Source of the DNA: Pistricoccus aurantiacus
GTDB lineage: Bacteria > Pseudomonadota > Gammaproteobacteria > Pseudomonadales > Halomonadaceae
Direction of reading: 5' to 3'
Assembly (NCBI RefSeq): GCF_007954585.1
Contig: NZ_CP042382.1
Coordinates: 2,542,001-2,606,000 of the forward strand
Length of the DNA stretch: 64,000 nucleotides
The notes beneath the pieces are model-generated. The model worked only from the letters and a program-made list of their open reading frames with translations. It made no database searches and was not told the DNA's origin. Shown here one piece after another: positions 29,417 through 38,482 of this stretch. Made by a program: the position numbers and the translations under genes. Each line of letters begins with the position of its first letter. Positions within the stretch are counted from its first letter, which is position 1.

Positions 29417-30592
29417 ATGCTGAATGGAAATTTCTCTCCCTGGCCATCTTATACCGAAGAGGAAGCACAAGCCGTTTCTCGTGTGCTGCTTTCCAATCGG
29501 GTGAATTACTGGACTGGTCAGGAAGGGCGTAAGTTCGAGAAAGAGTTTGCTACTTTTGCCGATAGTGAATACGCCATCGCGGTATCCAACGGGACCACTG
29601 CGCTGGATCTGGCGCTAAAAAGCCTGGAAATCGGCCCGGGTGATGAAGTCATCGTCACCTCGAGGACGTTTTTGGCTTCGGTATCGAGTATCGTCATTGC
29701 CGGTGCGATTCCTGTCTTTGCGGACGTCGATCGAGATTCGCAGAATATTGCCATGGAAAGCGTCACGGACAAGATCACACCCCGCACCAAGGCGATTATT
29801 GCCGTACACCTGGCAGGCTGGCCTTGCGATATGTCTGCGCTCATGGAGTTGGCGGCCAGGCACGAGCTATATGTCATCGAGGACTGCGCTCAGGCTCATG
29901 GCGCGACATATCGAGGCAGGAGCGTCGGATCGATAGGCCATGTCGGCTGCTGGTCCTTCTGTCAGGACAAGATCATGACAACGGGCGGCGAGGGCGGCAT
30001 GGTCACCACAAATGACCGTAACCTCTGGAAGGCGATGTGGGCATACAAGGATCACGGCAAGAGCTGGGATGCTGTCTATGAGCGTGAGCATCCTCCCGGT
30101 TTTCGCTGGTTGCACGAGAGTTTCGGCACTAACTGGCGTTTGACGGAGCTGCAGTCCGTCATCGGGCGTATCCAGCTGTCACGCATGCCCGGGTGGAAAC
30201 GGTCGAGGCAGGACAATGCAGGGCGTATCTGGCAGACGGCTCGGGAATGCCCGGGGCTGCGCGTGCCATTGGTGCCGGACCATCTAGAACACGCTTGCTA
30301 CAAATGCTATGTCTTCGTTGAGCCTGAACGACTCGCTGATGGCTGGAACCGGGATCGCATCATGGAAGAGGTATTGTCGCGTGGCGTTCCCTGCTTTTCA
30401 GGCTCCTGTTCCGAAGTGTACCTGGAAGCCGCCTTCGATGGGACGTCATATCGACCGCCGCATCCTTTGCCTGTCGCCAGAGAGCTTGGAGAAACCAGTC
30501 TGATGTTTCTCGTTCATCCCACGCTCGAGGAGTCGGAAATACAGCAAACCTGTCATGTCTTACGCGAGGTCATGGTCTTGGCGAGTCGCTAG
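29417..30592 (+). CDS. DegT/DnrJ/EryC1/StrS-family sugar aminotransferase
   Basis: A PLP enzyme that aminates a nucleotide-linked keto sugar. The 391 residues show VSNGTTALDLALKSL, VEDCAQAHGA-type (VIEDCAQAHGATY) and SFCQDKIMTTGGEGGMV, where the lysine forms the PLP aldimine. The GTNWRLTELQSVIG block also fits family members such as PglE, PseC and WecE. It follows the PglC-like gene by 35 bp and is the last gene of the island; it faces trmJ with only 19 bp between the stop codons. The 4,6-dehydratase and acetyltransferase expected alongside it are not in the window. Confidence 0.9.
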   Translation: MLNGNFSPWPSYTEEEAQAVSRVLLSNRVNYWTGQEGRKFEKEFATFADSEYAIAVSNGTTALDLALKSLEIGPGDEVIVTSRTFLASVSSIVIAGAIPVFADVDRDSQNIAMESVTDKITPRTKAIIAVHLAGWPCDMSALMELAARHELYVIEDCAQAHGATYRGRSVGSIGHVGCWSFCQDKIMTTGGEGGMVTTNDRNLWKAMWAYKDHGKSWDAVYEREHPPGFRWLHESFGTNWRLTELQSVIGRIQLSRMPGWKRSRQDNAGRIWQTARECPGLRVPLVPDHLEHACYKCYVFVEPERLADGWNRDRIMEEVLSRGVPCFSGSCSEVYLEAAFDGTSYRPPHPLPVARELGETSLMFLVHPTLEESEIQQTCHVLREVMVLASR

Positions 30593-30611
30593 CGAACTGC
30601 ACCGGCAGGCG

Positions 30612-31337
30612 CTATGTATCCCTGGAAAGGGCATTGAGCAGCCCGCGCAGTAGCGATAATTCCTTTCGGCTTGGTTGTGCCCGAGTGAATATTGCCTGTA
30701 GCTGTCGTTCAGTCTGAGCGTGTGGCTGAGTCAGAAAGCCGCTTTTTTGCACCACTTGAGAAAGATGCTCGTGAAAATGTTTCATTTGTTCTTGCGTCGG
30801 AAGCGGCTCTTGAGCCGGGCGGCGGAAGGGGATTTCATGATCTGCCCGCTTTTGTCTGGCTTGGAACAGCTCGTAAGCGAGCACTTGTACAGCCTGGGCG
30901 AGATTCAAGATACCGTAATCCGGATTGGCCGGAATGCTGACCTGATGACTACAGCAGCGAATTTCTGAATTGGTCAAGCCTGACCGCTCACGGCCGAATA
31001 CTAGTGCTACCGGCGCCAGCCCCGCGTTTTGAATCAGCGCTTGGGCCATGCGGTCAGGCTCATCGAAATGTGGCAAGGGCAAGCTTCTCGGCCTTGCACT
31101 GGCGCCGACGACCTGAACGCAGTCTTTCACCGCCTCCGGCAGGGAATCGACGACTCTTGCCCTCTCGACGATGTCTTTCGCTCCAGCGGCCAGGCGAGAT
31201 GCCTCTTCGTGAGGAAAGCTGCGCGGATTGACCAGGACGAGTTCGGACAGTCCCATGGTCTTCATGGCGCGAGCGGCCTGTCCGATATTGCCGGGATGGA
31301 AGGTGTGAACGAGTACGATGCGAATATTGGTCAGCAT
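30612..31337 (-). CDS. trmJ: tRNA (cytidine/uridine-2'-O-)-methyltransferase TrmJ
   Basis: A SPOUT-fold enzyme that 2'-O-methylates position 32 in the anticodon loop of several tRNAs. From the ATG at 31337 the protein has 241 residues and begins with the typical IRIVLVHTFHPGNIGQAARAMKTMGL. VFGRERSGLTNSEI and IPANPDYGILNLAQAVQVLAYEL form the trefoil-knot AdoMet site. The open frame continues to a TTG at 31376, but conserved similarity begins at the chosen ATG. It is separated from groEL by a terminator. Many such proteins are labelled simply as RNA methyltransferases; TrmJ fits best. Confidence 0.92.
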   Translation of the reverse strand: MLTNIRIVLVHTFHPGNIGQAARAMKTMGLSELVLVNPRSFPHEEASRLAAGAKDIVERARVVDSLPEAVKDCVQVVGASARPRSLPLPHFDEPDRMAQALIQNAGLAPVALVFGRERSGLTNSEIRCCSHQVSIPANPDYGILNLAQAVQVLAYELFQARQKRADHEIPFRRPAQEPLPTQEQMKHFHEHLSQVVQKSGFLTQPHAQTERQLQAIFTRAQPSRKELSLLRGLLNALSRDT

Positions 31338-31380
31338 GAAGTCGCTAGGTCGAGCCTGAAAACAGGAGTGTATCAATAGA

Positions 31381-31411
31381 AAGCCCCGCCGAGGTCAACT
31401 CGGCGGGGCTT
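31381..31411. terminator. Strong (bidirectional-looking) terminator between groEL and trmJ
   Basis: A perfect 13-bp stem (31381-31393 with 31399-31411; arm AAGCCCCGCCGAG) with a 5-nt loop, followed by T-rich sequence on both strands. Its position just downstream of groEL on the minus strand makes it the groESL terminator. Confidence 0.9.
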
Positions 31412-31484
31412 TTCTATCATGGCCCGGTCCTCGGTAGCGCCAGATGTTCGTTGACGAATGGCACCGGGGGATGACAGGGACCGA

Positions 31485-33140
<1,656 letters not shown>

Positions 33141-33203
33141 CTAAACTATGGGTTCGTTAAACTCAAGCAATGTAGAAAAAGCTAATACGCGATAGGTGAA
33201 GAA

Positions 33204-33497
33204 TTAGCCTTCGACCACGGCAAGAATGTCGGACTCGCTCATGATCAATACCTCTTCACCGTCGATTTTCTGTTTTTCGACGCCGAAACCTTCCTTGAAG
33301 ATCACGTTGTCGCCGACTTTCACGTCCAGCGGGCGAACTTCGCCGTTATCCAGGATACGACCGTTGCCCACGGCAAGAACCTCACCCCGAGTGGGTTTTT
33401 CCTGGGCATTGCCCGGAAGCACGATACCGCCAGCCGTTTTCTGTTCTTCTTCCACGCGACGGATAATGACGCGATCGTGCAAGGGACGAATATTCAT
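33204..33497 (-). CDS. groS: 10 kDa co-chaperonin GroES
   Basis: Heptameric lid of the GroEL cage. The 97 residues begin [14 protein letters not shown] and include the mobile loop [24 protein letters not shown] and [32 protein letters not shown] lies 7 nt before the ATG. Two palindromes and a candidate heat-shock promoter lie in its leader. Confidence 0.98.
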   Translation of the reverse strand: MNIRPLHDRVIIRRVEEEQKTAGGIVLPGNAQEKPTRGEVLAVGNGRILDNGEVRPLDVKVGDNVIFKEGFGVEKQKIDGEEVLIMSESDILAVVEG

Positions 33498-33527
33498 TGC
33501 TCACGTTCTCCTGAAAGTTTGCTATTT

Positions 33528-33596
33528 CCTGGCAACCTTGCCAGGGGGTTAATACCATCTCCAGGCGTATAGCCTGAAGCGAAGGCAATTGCCTTC
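33528..33596. promoter_or_regulatory. Two palindromes in the groES leader
   Basis: CCTGGCAACCTTGCCAGG (33528-33545) is an interrupted palindrome with 8-bp arms, and GAAGGCAATTGCCTTC (33581-33596) is a perfect 16-bp palindrome. Both lie between the candidate promoter and the groES start, so they would be in the transcript. They do not match the CIRCE operator. They could be protein-binding sites or leader hairpins. Confidence 0.5.
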
Positions 33597-33620
33597 CGGT
33601 TAACTGGCCATTCACCAAGG

Positions 33621-33650
33621 TGGATGGTCCAAAACTTTTGCTAGCTCAAG
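33621..33650 (-). promoter_or_regulatory. Candidate sigma-32 heat-shock promoter for groESL
   Basis: On the minus strand CTTGAGC (33650-33644) and GACCATCC (33629-33622) are separated by 14 bp, close to the sigma-32 pattern CTTGAAA and CCCCATnT. It lies about 125 bp before groES. The match is partial, so this is a candidate only. Confidence 0.4.
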
Positions 33651-33699
33651 AGTGGGGGCTGGCCAACGTCTTTCAAGGGCTTGGCGCAAATTTTTCTAT

Positions 33700-34215
33700 T
33701 TATCGTCGCGGTTCGTCCTTGGCGATAAAATCTCCCTCCAAGGGCTTGCCTTCCTGACCGCGTGGCTTGTTTGTCTCTTCAGGATTCTCGGAGGCCCGTC
33801 CTTTACGTCCTGCCTGCTCCCAGTCGTTCGATGGCTGGTAACGCTGGCTGAAACCCTTGACCTTGACGTTATAGCTGAGCTTTGCCAGCAAGCGTCCGAG
33901 AGTTTTGCGGGCCTTGGGCAAGAGACAAGCAATCCCCAGCGCGTCGGACAAGAAACCGGGAGCCATCAACAGAGCGCCGCCGAAAATCAGCGCGGCGCCG
34001 GTCATCAGTTCATTGGAGGGGATCTCTCCTTGAGCAAGACGCTGCTGAGCGCGCATGAAAGTGGCAACGCCTTCGCGGCGTACTAGATGGAGGCCGATGA
34101 AACCGGTCGCCAGTACCAGAATCAAGGTGGTCAGCAATCCTATTTTGCTACCGACTGTAAATAGAATGACGAAATCGAGCAGAGCAAAAAGAGTAAAAAA
34201 CAAGAGCAGAGGCAT
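33700..34215 (-). CDS. fxsA: FxsA-family membrane protein
   Basis: A 171-residue inner-membrane protein of the FxsA family; the E. coli member, also near groES, reduces phage T7 exclusion by F when overproduced. It has two N-terminal helices (LLLFFTLFALLDFVILFTVG and LLTTLILVLATGFIGLHLV), the family stretch GEIPSNELMTGAALIFGGALLMAPGF, and a charged cytoplasmic C-terminal tail from about residue 110 (KGRASENPEETNKPRG). It reads toward groES. The family call is clear; the cellular role is not known. Confidence 0.88.
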   Translation of the reverse strand: MPLLLFFTLFALLDFVILFTVGSKIGLLTTLILVLATGFIGLHLVRREGVATFMRAQQRLAQGEIPSNELMTGAALIFGGALLMAPGFLSDALGIACLLPKARKTLGRLLAKLSYNVKVKGFSQRYQPSNDWEQAGRKGRASENPEETNKPRGQEGKPLEGDFIAKDEPRR

Positions 34216-34478
34216 GTTGGCTCCGATAGTGTCGATTTCCGTGTAATGGTGGTCAATGCGGCGATTTCAAGTGTACTGCACTGAGTGCTAGCGCTTCATG
34301 GAGGCTTGCCAGAAGAGCATGGGGTGCGACTCGGGACACGTCGTATTTGCCTGATCGATGGGCGGAAATGTGTCGGCAGGGGGAGGTCGGGGGATAGTAA
34401 GGTTGGTGTAATAAAAGAGACGAGTTCAGGCGCCGACCACCAATATCATGGCGGTCAGCGCTAAGATCGAAGTGGTGC

Positions 34479-34745
34479 TCAAAGCTCGATTTGATCTCGC
34501 AGTTTGTCGACGGTGTTTTCTCCAATCCCCTTGACTCGGGCCAAGTCATCCACGCTGCTGAAAGCACCGTTGGCCTGGCGATTTTCAACGATGGCTGAAG
34601 CCTTGATTTCGCCGATGCCCGGTAGCTCGGCAAGCAGTTCGGCACTGGCAGTGTTGATATTGATAGGCGCAACTTCCTGAGCCATCACGAACGGAGATAG
34701 ACTCAATAGAAGGGCGATAGAACAGGAGCGCAGTAGTGCTTTCAT
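34479..34745 (-). CDS. ComEA-like helix-hairpin-helix periplasmic DNA-binding protein
   Basis: An 88-residue exported protein. It has a signal peptide (MKALLRSCSIALLLSLSPFVMA, cleavage after AMA-like VMA) and a double helix-hairpin-helix domain (ININTASAELLAELPGIGEIKA and LARVKGIGENTVDKL). Such short ComEA proteins bind incoming DNA in the periplasm of naturally transformable gammaproteobacteria and help pull it through the outer membrane. It stands alone, without other competence genes in the window. The 250-bp upstream stretch is AT-rich and holds the divergent pyrF promoter region. Confidence 0.9.
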   Translation of the reverse strand: MKALLRSCSIALLLSLSPFVMAQEVAPININTASAELLAELPGIGEIKASAIVENRQANGAFSSVDDLARVKGIGENTVDKLRDQIEL

Positions 34746-34995
34746 GTGTTTTCCTATGATTCATTCTAGTTAGAGGTAACGCGCTTGTACTTGCCGCTAA
34801 TTTCGCCAAGAACAAAGTAACTAAAGCAAACAAAGATTCCTTTTTCAAGGTTATTTGTAATAAAAAGTAAAATTAAGTATTTATTTTTGGCTTGGTTGCC
34901 TAGTTATCATTCTTCTGTATGGGGTCTGCTTGATGCTGAATTACCATTTTGAGTTGGTATACTAGGCAGCCACCCTGCTGCTGAGACGCTGACTC

Positions 34996-35694
34996 ATGGC
35001 GTGCACATCTCCACTCATTATTGCTCTCGATTACTCCTCGTTGGATGCGGCGCTGTGTATGGCGGACCAGCTCGATCCTCGGCGCTGCCGTTTGAAAGTG
35101 GGAAAGGAATTGTTCACACGAAGTGGTCCCGATGTTCTTCAAGCCTTGCACGGGCGAGGTTTCGACGTCTTTCTAGATCTCAAATTTCACGATATTCCCA
35201 ATACCGTTGCCAGTGCTGTGCAAGCGGCGGCGGAGCAGGGCGTCTGGATGGTCAACGTGCACGCCAGCGGTGGAAGAAAAATGATGGAGGCGGCGAGAGA
35301 GCGTCTTGATCAGCATGATCTGCCCACGCATCTCATCGCCGTCACTGTGCTGACCAGCATGGATGCAAAGGATCTGCGTGACGTGGGCGTGACATGCTCG
35401 TTGGAAGCGCAGGTAGAGGCCTTGGCGAAACTGGCGCAACAGAGCGGCATGGAAGGCGTGGTGTGCTCGGCCTGGGAATCGCCGCGTGTGCGCGAGCTCT
35501 GTGGAGAAGACTTCCTCAAGGTGACGCCGGGGATTCGACCTGCATTTGCCATCAAGCATGATCAGCAGCGTATTCTAGGGCCGGGTGAGGCCATGACCGC
35601 CGGCAGCACGCACCTCGTCATCGGACGACCAATCACTCAGGCACAAGAACCAATGGAGGCGTTAGCGGCAATCGAGCAGGAGCTAGCTTGCTGA
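34996..35694 (+). CDS. pyrF: Orotidine 5'-phosphate decarboxylase
   Basis: Catalyses the last step of UMP synthesis. The 232-residue TIM-barrel protein begins with PLIIALDYSSLDAAL, has the catalytic DLKFHDIPNTV motif (Asp-x-Lys-xx-Asp), and ends with the phosphate-binding VTPGIR and VIGRPIT segments. It is convergent with lapB, whose stop lies 20 bp away; in E. coli lapB and pyrF run in the same direction, so gene order has been rearranged here. Confidence 0.96.
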   Translation: MACTSPLIIALDYSSLDAALCMADQLDPRRCRLKVGKELFTRSGPDVLQALHGRGFDVFLDLKFHDIPNTVASAVQAAAEQGVWMVNVHASGGRKMMEAARERLDQHDLPTHLIAVTVLTSMDAKDLRDVGVTCSLEAQVEALAKLAQQSGMEGVVCSAWESPRVRELCGEDFLKVTPGIRPAFAIKHDQQRILGPGEAMTAGSTHLVIGRPITQAQEPMEALAAIEQELAC

Positions 35695-35714
35695 CAGGTG
35701 CGCTAGAAGCCGTC

Positions 35715-36893
35715 TTACTCGCCCTCGATCCCCGTGATGGGTTTGGTGGTACCCCAACTGCGGCAGCGTGGGCATTGCCAGTGAAGCTGCAAGCCTGCGA
35801 AACCACAGCATCGGCACCGATAACGCGGCATGGTTTCCAGGAGCGCCTCGGTATGGCGCTTGAGCAGTTCGATACGCGGCTGCTCCTGAGGACCCATTTC
35901 GTGGCGGTAGAGATGCATCAGATAATCGACGCCGCGCAGACTGGGTTCCCGTGCCAACTGCGCGCTGATGAATTCCACGGCGGCATCGTACCCTTGTCGA
36001 TGCCAGAGCAAGTCGCCCAAGGTGATGATTACACTGGTCAAGGGTGTTGTTTCCACCAGCTGATGCAAATACGTTTCGAAGCCGGTTTCGTCATCCAGTA
36101 ATAAATAAGCTTCGCGTAAGGCTTCAAGAACGATGGGCGTAAAGTTCACATCCTGTTCCGGAATACGTTGAAGAAGACGAATTTCCGCCGCGTAGTGCGC
36201 GGTTTCATGCTCGATCCTGGCGAGCAACCAGTTGGCTCTGATACAGCTCTTGTCGATAGATAGCGCTTGATGCAGACGCTTGCGAGCCATGGACGGACTG
36301 ATGGACTGTAGATCCTGTTGAGCCAGTTCGCAAAGCCAGTGGGCGGCGGCCCGCTGCAAATCTTCGTGCTGGCGTACCAGAGTGGGTTGTGCCACATCCA
36401 GAGCGGCCTGCCATTCCTTTTCGCGCTCGAATAGATCGACCAACAAACGTTTTCCGGCTTGACGAGTCCTTTCATCGCTGGCGTCACGCACCAGATTCTG
36501 TAAAAGGCGTTCCGCGCGATCCAGTAGGCCTAGTACCAAGAAATCACGCGAGAGTTCGAGTTGAACCAGGCTGCCTTGCTCCTGATTGAGGCTGGGACGC
36601 GCGAGAAGGTTTTGATGGATCTTGACCGCTCTATCTGCTTCCCCACGGGTACGAAAGAGATTGCCCAGGGCGATATGCGTTTCGATGGTATCGCTGTTGA
36701 TTTCAAGTGCTGAAATGAAGGTTTCGATCGCCTGATCGGGCTGCTCGTTGAGCAGATAATTTAGGCCGACGAAGTAGTCCCGTGACAAGGAGGAAGCAGG
36801 CGAAGGAGTCTGTTTTCCTCTCTCACGACGACCCAGCCACCAGCCGATGGCGACCGCTGACAGCAGTAACGCGAGAAGCAGCAGATCCTGCAT
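35715..36893 (-). CDS. lapB: Lipopolysaccharide assembly protein LapB (YciM)
   Basis: A membrane-anchored regulator that brings LpxC to the FtsH protease and so balances LPS synthesis. The 392 residues comprise an N-terminal transmembrane helix (LLLLALLLSAVAIGWWLG), a series of TPR motifs through about residue 340 (for example TIETHIALGNLFRTRGEADRA), and a C-terminal rubredoxin-like zinc or iron site (YRCRCCGF, then CPRCRSWGT). It directly abuts lapA upstream, the standard pair. Confidence 0.95.
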   Translation of the reverse strand: MQDLLLLALLLSAVAIGWWLGRRERGKQTPSPASSLSRDYFVGLNYLLNEQPDQAIETFISALEINSDTIETHIALGNLFRTRGEADRAVKIHQNLLARPSLNQEQGSLVQLELSRDFLVLGLLDRAERLLQNLVRDASDERTRQAGKRLLVDLFEREKEWQAALDVAQPTLVRQHEDLQRAAAHWLCELAQQDLQSISPSMARKRLHQALSIDKSCIRANWLLARIEHETAHYAAEIRLLQRIPEQDVNFTPIVLEALREAYLLLDDETGFETYLHQLVETTPLTSVIITLGDLLWHRQGYDAAVEFISAQLAREPSLRGVDYLMHLYRHEMGPQEQPRIELLKRHTEALLETMPRYRCRCCGFAGLQLHWQCPRCRSWGTTKPITGIEGE

Positions 36894-37199
36894 TCAAGCG
36901 ACTTCCTTGAGCTCCTGAACACGCAGACGATCGAGTTCCTTGCGTTGCTGCTGATTGTGCCGCTGGGCGCGAGTCAGCAGGGCTCGCAGACGGATATAGA
37001 CTCCCATCATGGCGAGCATGCCGAGCAAGACACCGCAGGCCAAGGTAGCCAACAGCCATACGGATAGCGAGACGGGGGGTAATTCGATCCAGATGAGATC
37101 AAGTGCGATAGTTTGTTGATTGTTGACGGCGAAAAGCATGCCGACCAGTAGCACGCAGATCAAGATAATTGCCAGAATCAGACCTTTAAGCCAACGCAT
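36894..37199 (-). CDS. lapA: Lipopolysaccharide assembly protein LapA (YciS)
   Basis: A small inner-membrane protein that works with LapB. The 101 residues show two transmembrane helices (LILAIILICVLLVGMLFAVN and LSVWLLATLACGVLLGMLAMM) with the DUF1049 signature NNQQTIALDLIWIELPPVSL between them and a basic cytoplasmic C-terminal helix. It ends one base before lapB begins and starts 88 bp downstream of ihfB, so ihfB-lapA-lapB may form one operon. Confidence 0.93.
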   Translation of the reverse strand: MRWLKGLILAIILICVLLVGMLFAVNNQQTIALDLIWIELPPVSLSVWLLATLACGVLLGMLAMMGVYIRLRALLTRAQRHNQQQRKELDRLRVQELKEVA

Positions 37200-37287
37200 G
37201 ACGTTTTCCTTAGTTTTGTTGCCTTAGTCGAGGCGACGCTGTGGGCTGGGTAACATAGCCCAAAGAACCCGGCGCCAGCCAGTAATT

Positions 37288-37584
37288 TTAATAGCCAAGC
37301 GCACGGCTGGCATCGACTTGTTCGCGTAACTCTTTACCCGGCTTGAAGTGGGGAACATATTTTCCGTCTAGTTCGACGGGATCACCGGTTTTTGGATTGC
37401 GTCCTGTTCGAGGATCACGATAATGCAGTGAAAAACTACCGAAACCGCGAATTTCCACACGCCCGCCTTCGGCCAACGCTTCAGTAATATCGTCAAGAAT
37501 GATACGTACCGCGGTTTCGACTTGCTTGACCGGCAGCTCAGGCTGGCGCATGGCGATCTGCTCGATCAACTCGGATTTGGTCAT
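37288..37584 (-). CDS. ihfB: Integration host factor subunit beta
   Basis: The DNA-bending beta subunit of IHF. The 98 residues begin [19 protein letters not shown], have the [17 protein letters not shown] core strand pair and the minor-groove arm [12 protein letters not shown] with its tip proline, then [11 protein letters not shown]. In most gammaproteobacteria ihfB follows rpsA directly; here it lies 24.6 kb away in the opposite direction with the polysaccharide island between. Confidence 0.96.
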   Translation of the reverse strand: MTKSELIEQIAMRQPELPVKQVETAVRIILDDITEALAEGGRVEIRGFGSFSLHYRDPRTGRNPKTGDPVELDGKYVPHFKPGKELREQVDASRALGY

Positions 37585-37721
37585 CGGTTTACTCCGTGCC
37601 GTATTGCCACTGGGATGGCACTACCTTCACATTGCCATTTTTCCAGCATACTTTATAAACCTTGCTAAAACAAAGATCTAGGACTAATCATCAGCGAGCA
37701 GACCGACCTTTGTGCGCGCTC

Positions 37722-37750
37722 CTGACGCGTATCGGTCCTTGGGTTATAAT
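37722..37750 (+). promoter_or_regulatory. Sigma-70 promoter for sdhE-ygfX
   Basis: CTGACG (-35, 37722-37727), a 17-bp spacer and a consensus TATAAT (-10, 37745-37750). Transcription would start near 37757, which leaves only about 11 nt before the ATG at 37768 but 29 nt before the TTG at 37786. Confidence 0.65.
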
Positions 37751-37785
37751 GCTGGCTGTCATCATCGATGAGATCGAGGTCAACT

Positions 37786-38079
37786 TTGAGCGAATCACCT
37801 CAGGACGATAAGCTGGAACTCAAGCGTTTATATTGGCATTCGCGGCGCGGCATGTGGGAGCTCGATCTACTGTTGATACCTTTCCTCAAGCACCGCTATT
37901 CACTTTTGGCGGCGGATGATCGTCGTGCGTATCAAGCTTTGATCGAAGAGGAAGATCAGGACCTGTTTCAATGGTTGATGCGTCGTCAGCTTCCCGACGA
38001 TCCTAATCGCCGGCGTATCGTTCAATTGATTATCGAGTATGCGGAAACCACCGATAACGATCAATATCGTACCCTCTAA
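37786..38079 (+). CDS. sdhE: FAD assembly factor SdhE (YgfY)
   Basis: Promotes covalent attachment of FAD to succinate dehydrogenase SdhA and to FrdA. The 97-residue all-helical protein carries the conserved RRGMWELD (RGxxE) flavinylation motif and the LFQWLMRRQLPDDP segment. I prefer the TTG at 37786, which has GAGGT 5 nt upstream and a suitable leader from the promoter; an ATG at 37768 would add six residues but lacks a ribosome site. It overlaps the next gene by 41 bp. Confidence 0.9.
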   Translation: MSESPQDDKLELKRLYWHSRRGMWELDLLLIPFLKHRYSLLAADDRRAYQALIEEEDQDLFQWLMRRQLPDDPNRRRIVQLIIEYAETTDNDQYRTL

Positions 38080-38482
38080 CCTGGCCGAGGCCTGCCATGT
38101 TTTGTTGGGCGTCGGTGTACTCGGTCTGGTCGGGCTCTTTGGGCCGTCATGGCTGGTTCTTGTGACGCTTTCAGGCAGTGCCGCTGTCGTATTCATGAGT
38201 TGCCGCAAGCGCAAGCGTTATAGTCTGAGATGGCTCGCGTACGAGAAGACCATGGGTCAGCAGCGGGAAGGTCAATGGCAATGGCGCTGCGACGAGAGCT
38301 CGACCTGGCAGGCGGTTGACGTACGCGTTGCCTATCTGGGGCCCTGGCTGATCGGGCTTGACGTTGACCGGCAACGCTGCTGGCTATGGCCGGATAGCGC
38401 GACGAGTGAAACCTTACGCAAGCTGCGACGGCATCTGCTGATGCACAACGATCTCATGCATGACGATGGCTTCAAGTATTAG
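38039..38482 (+). CDS. YgfX/CptA-like membrane protein
   Basis: A 147-residue protein with two closely spaced transmembrane helices (about residues 15-33 and 38-55) and a soluble C-terminal domain containing a WLIGLDVDRQRCWLWPDS strand pattern, as in YgfX proteins encoded with SdhE. E. coli YgfX was first described as a toxin (CptA) acting on cytoskeletal proteins, with SdhE (CptB) as its partner. Adjacent position and the overlap with sdhE support the assignment; sequence resemblance is modest. Confidence 0.7.
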   Translation: MRKPPITINIVPSNLAEACHVLLGVGVLGLVGLFGPSWLVLVTLSGSAAVVFMSCRKRKRYSLRWLAYEKTMGQQREGQWQWRCDESSTWQAVDVRVAYLGPWLIGLDVDRQRCWLWPDSATSETLRKLRRHLLMHNDLMHDDGFKY

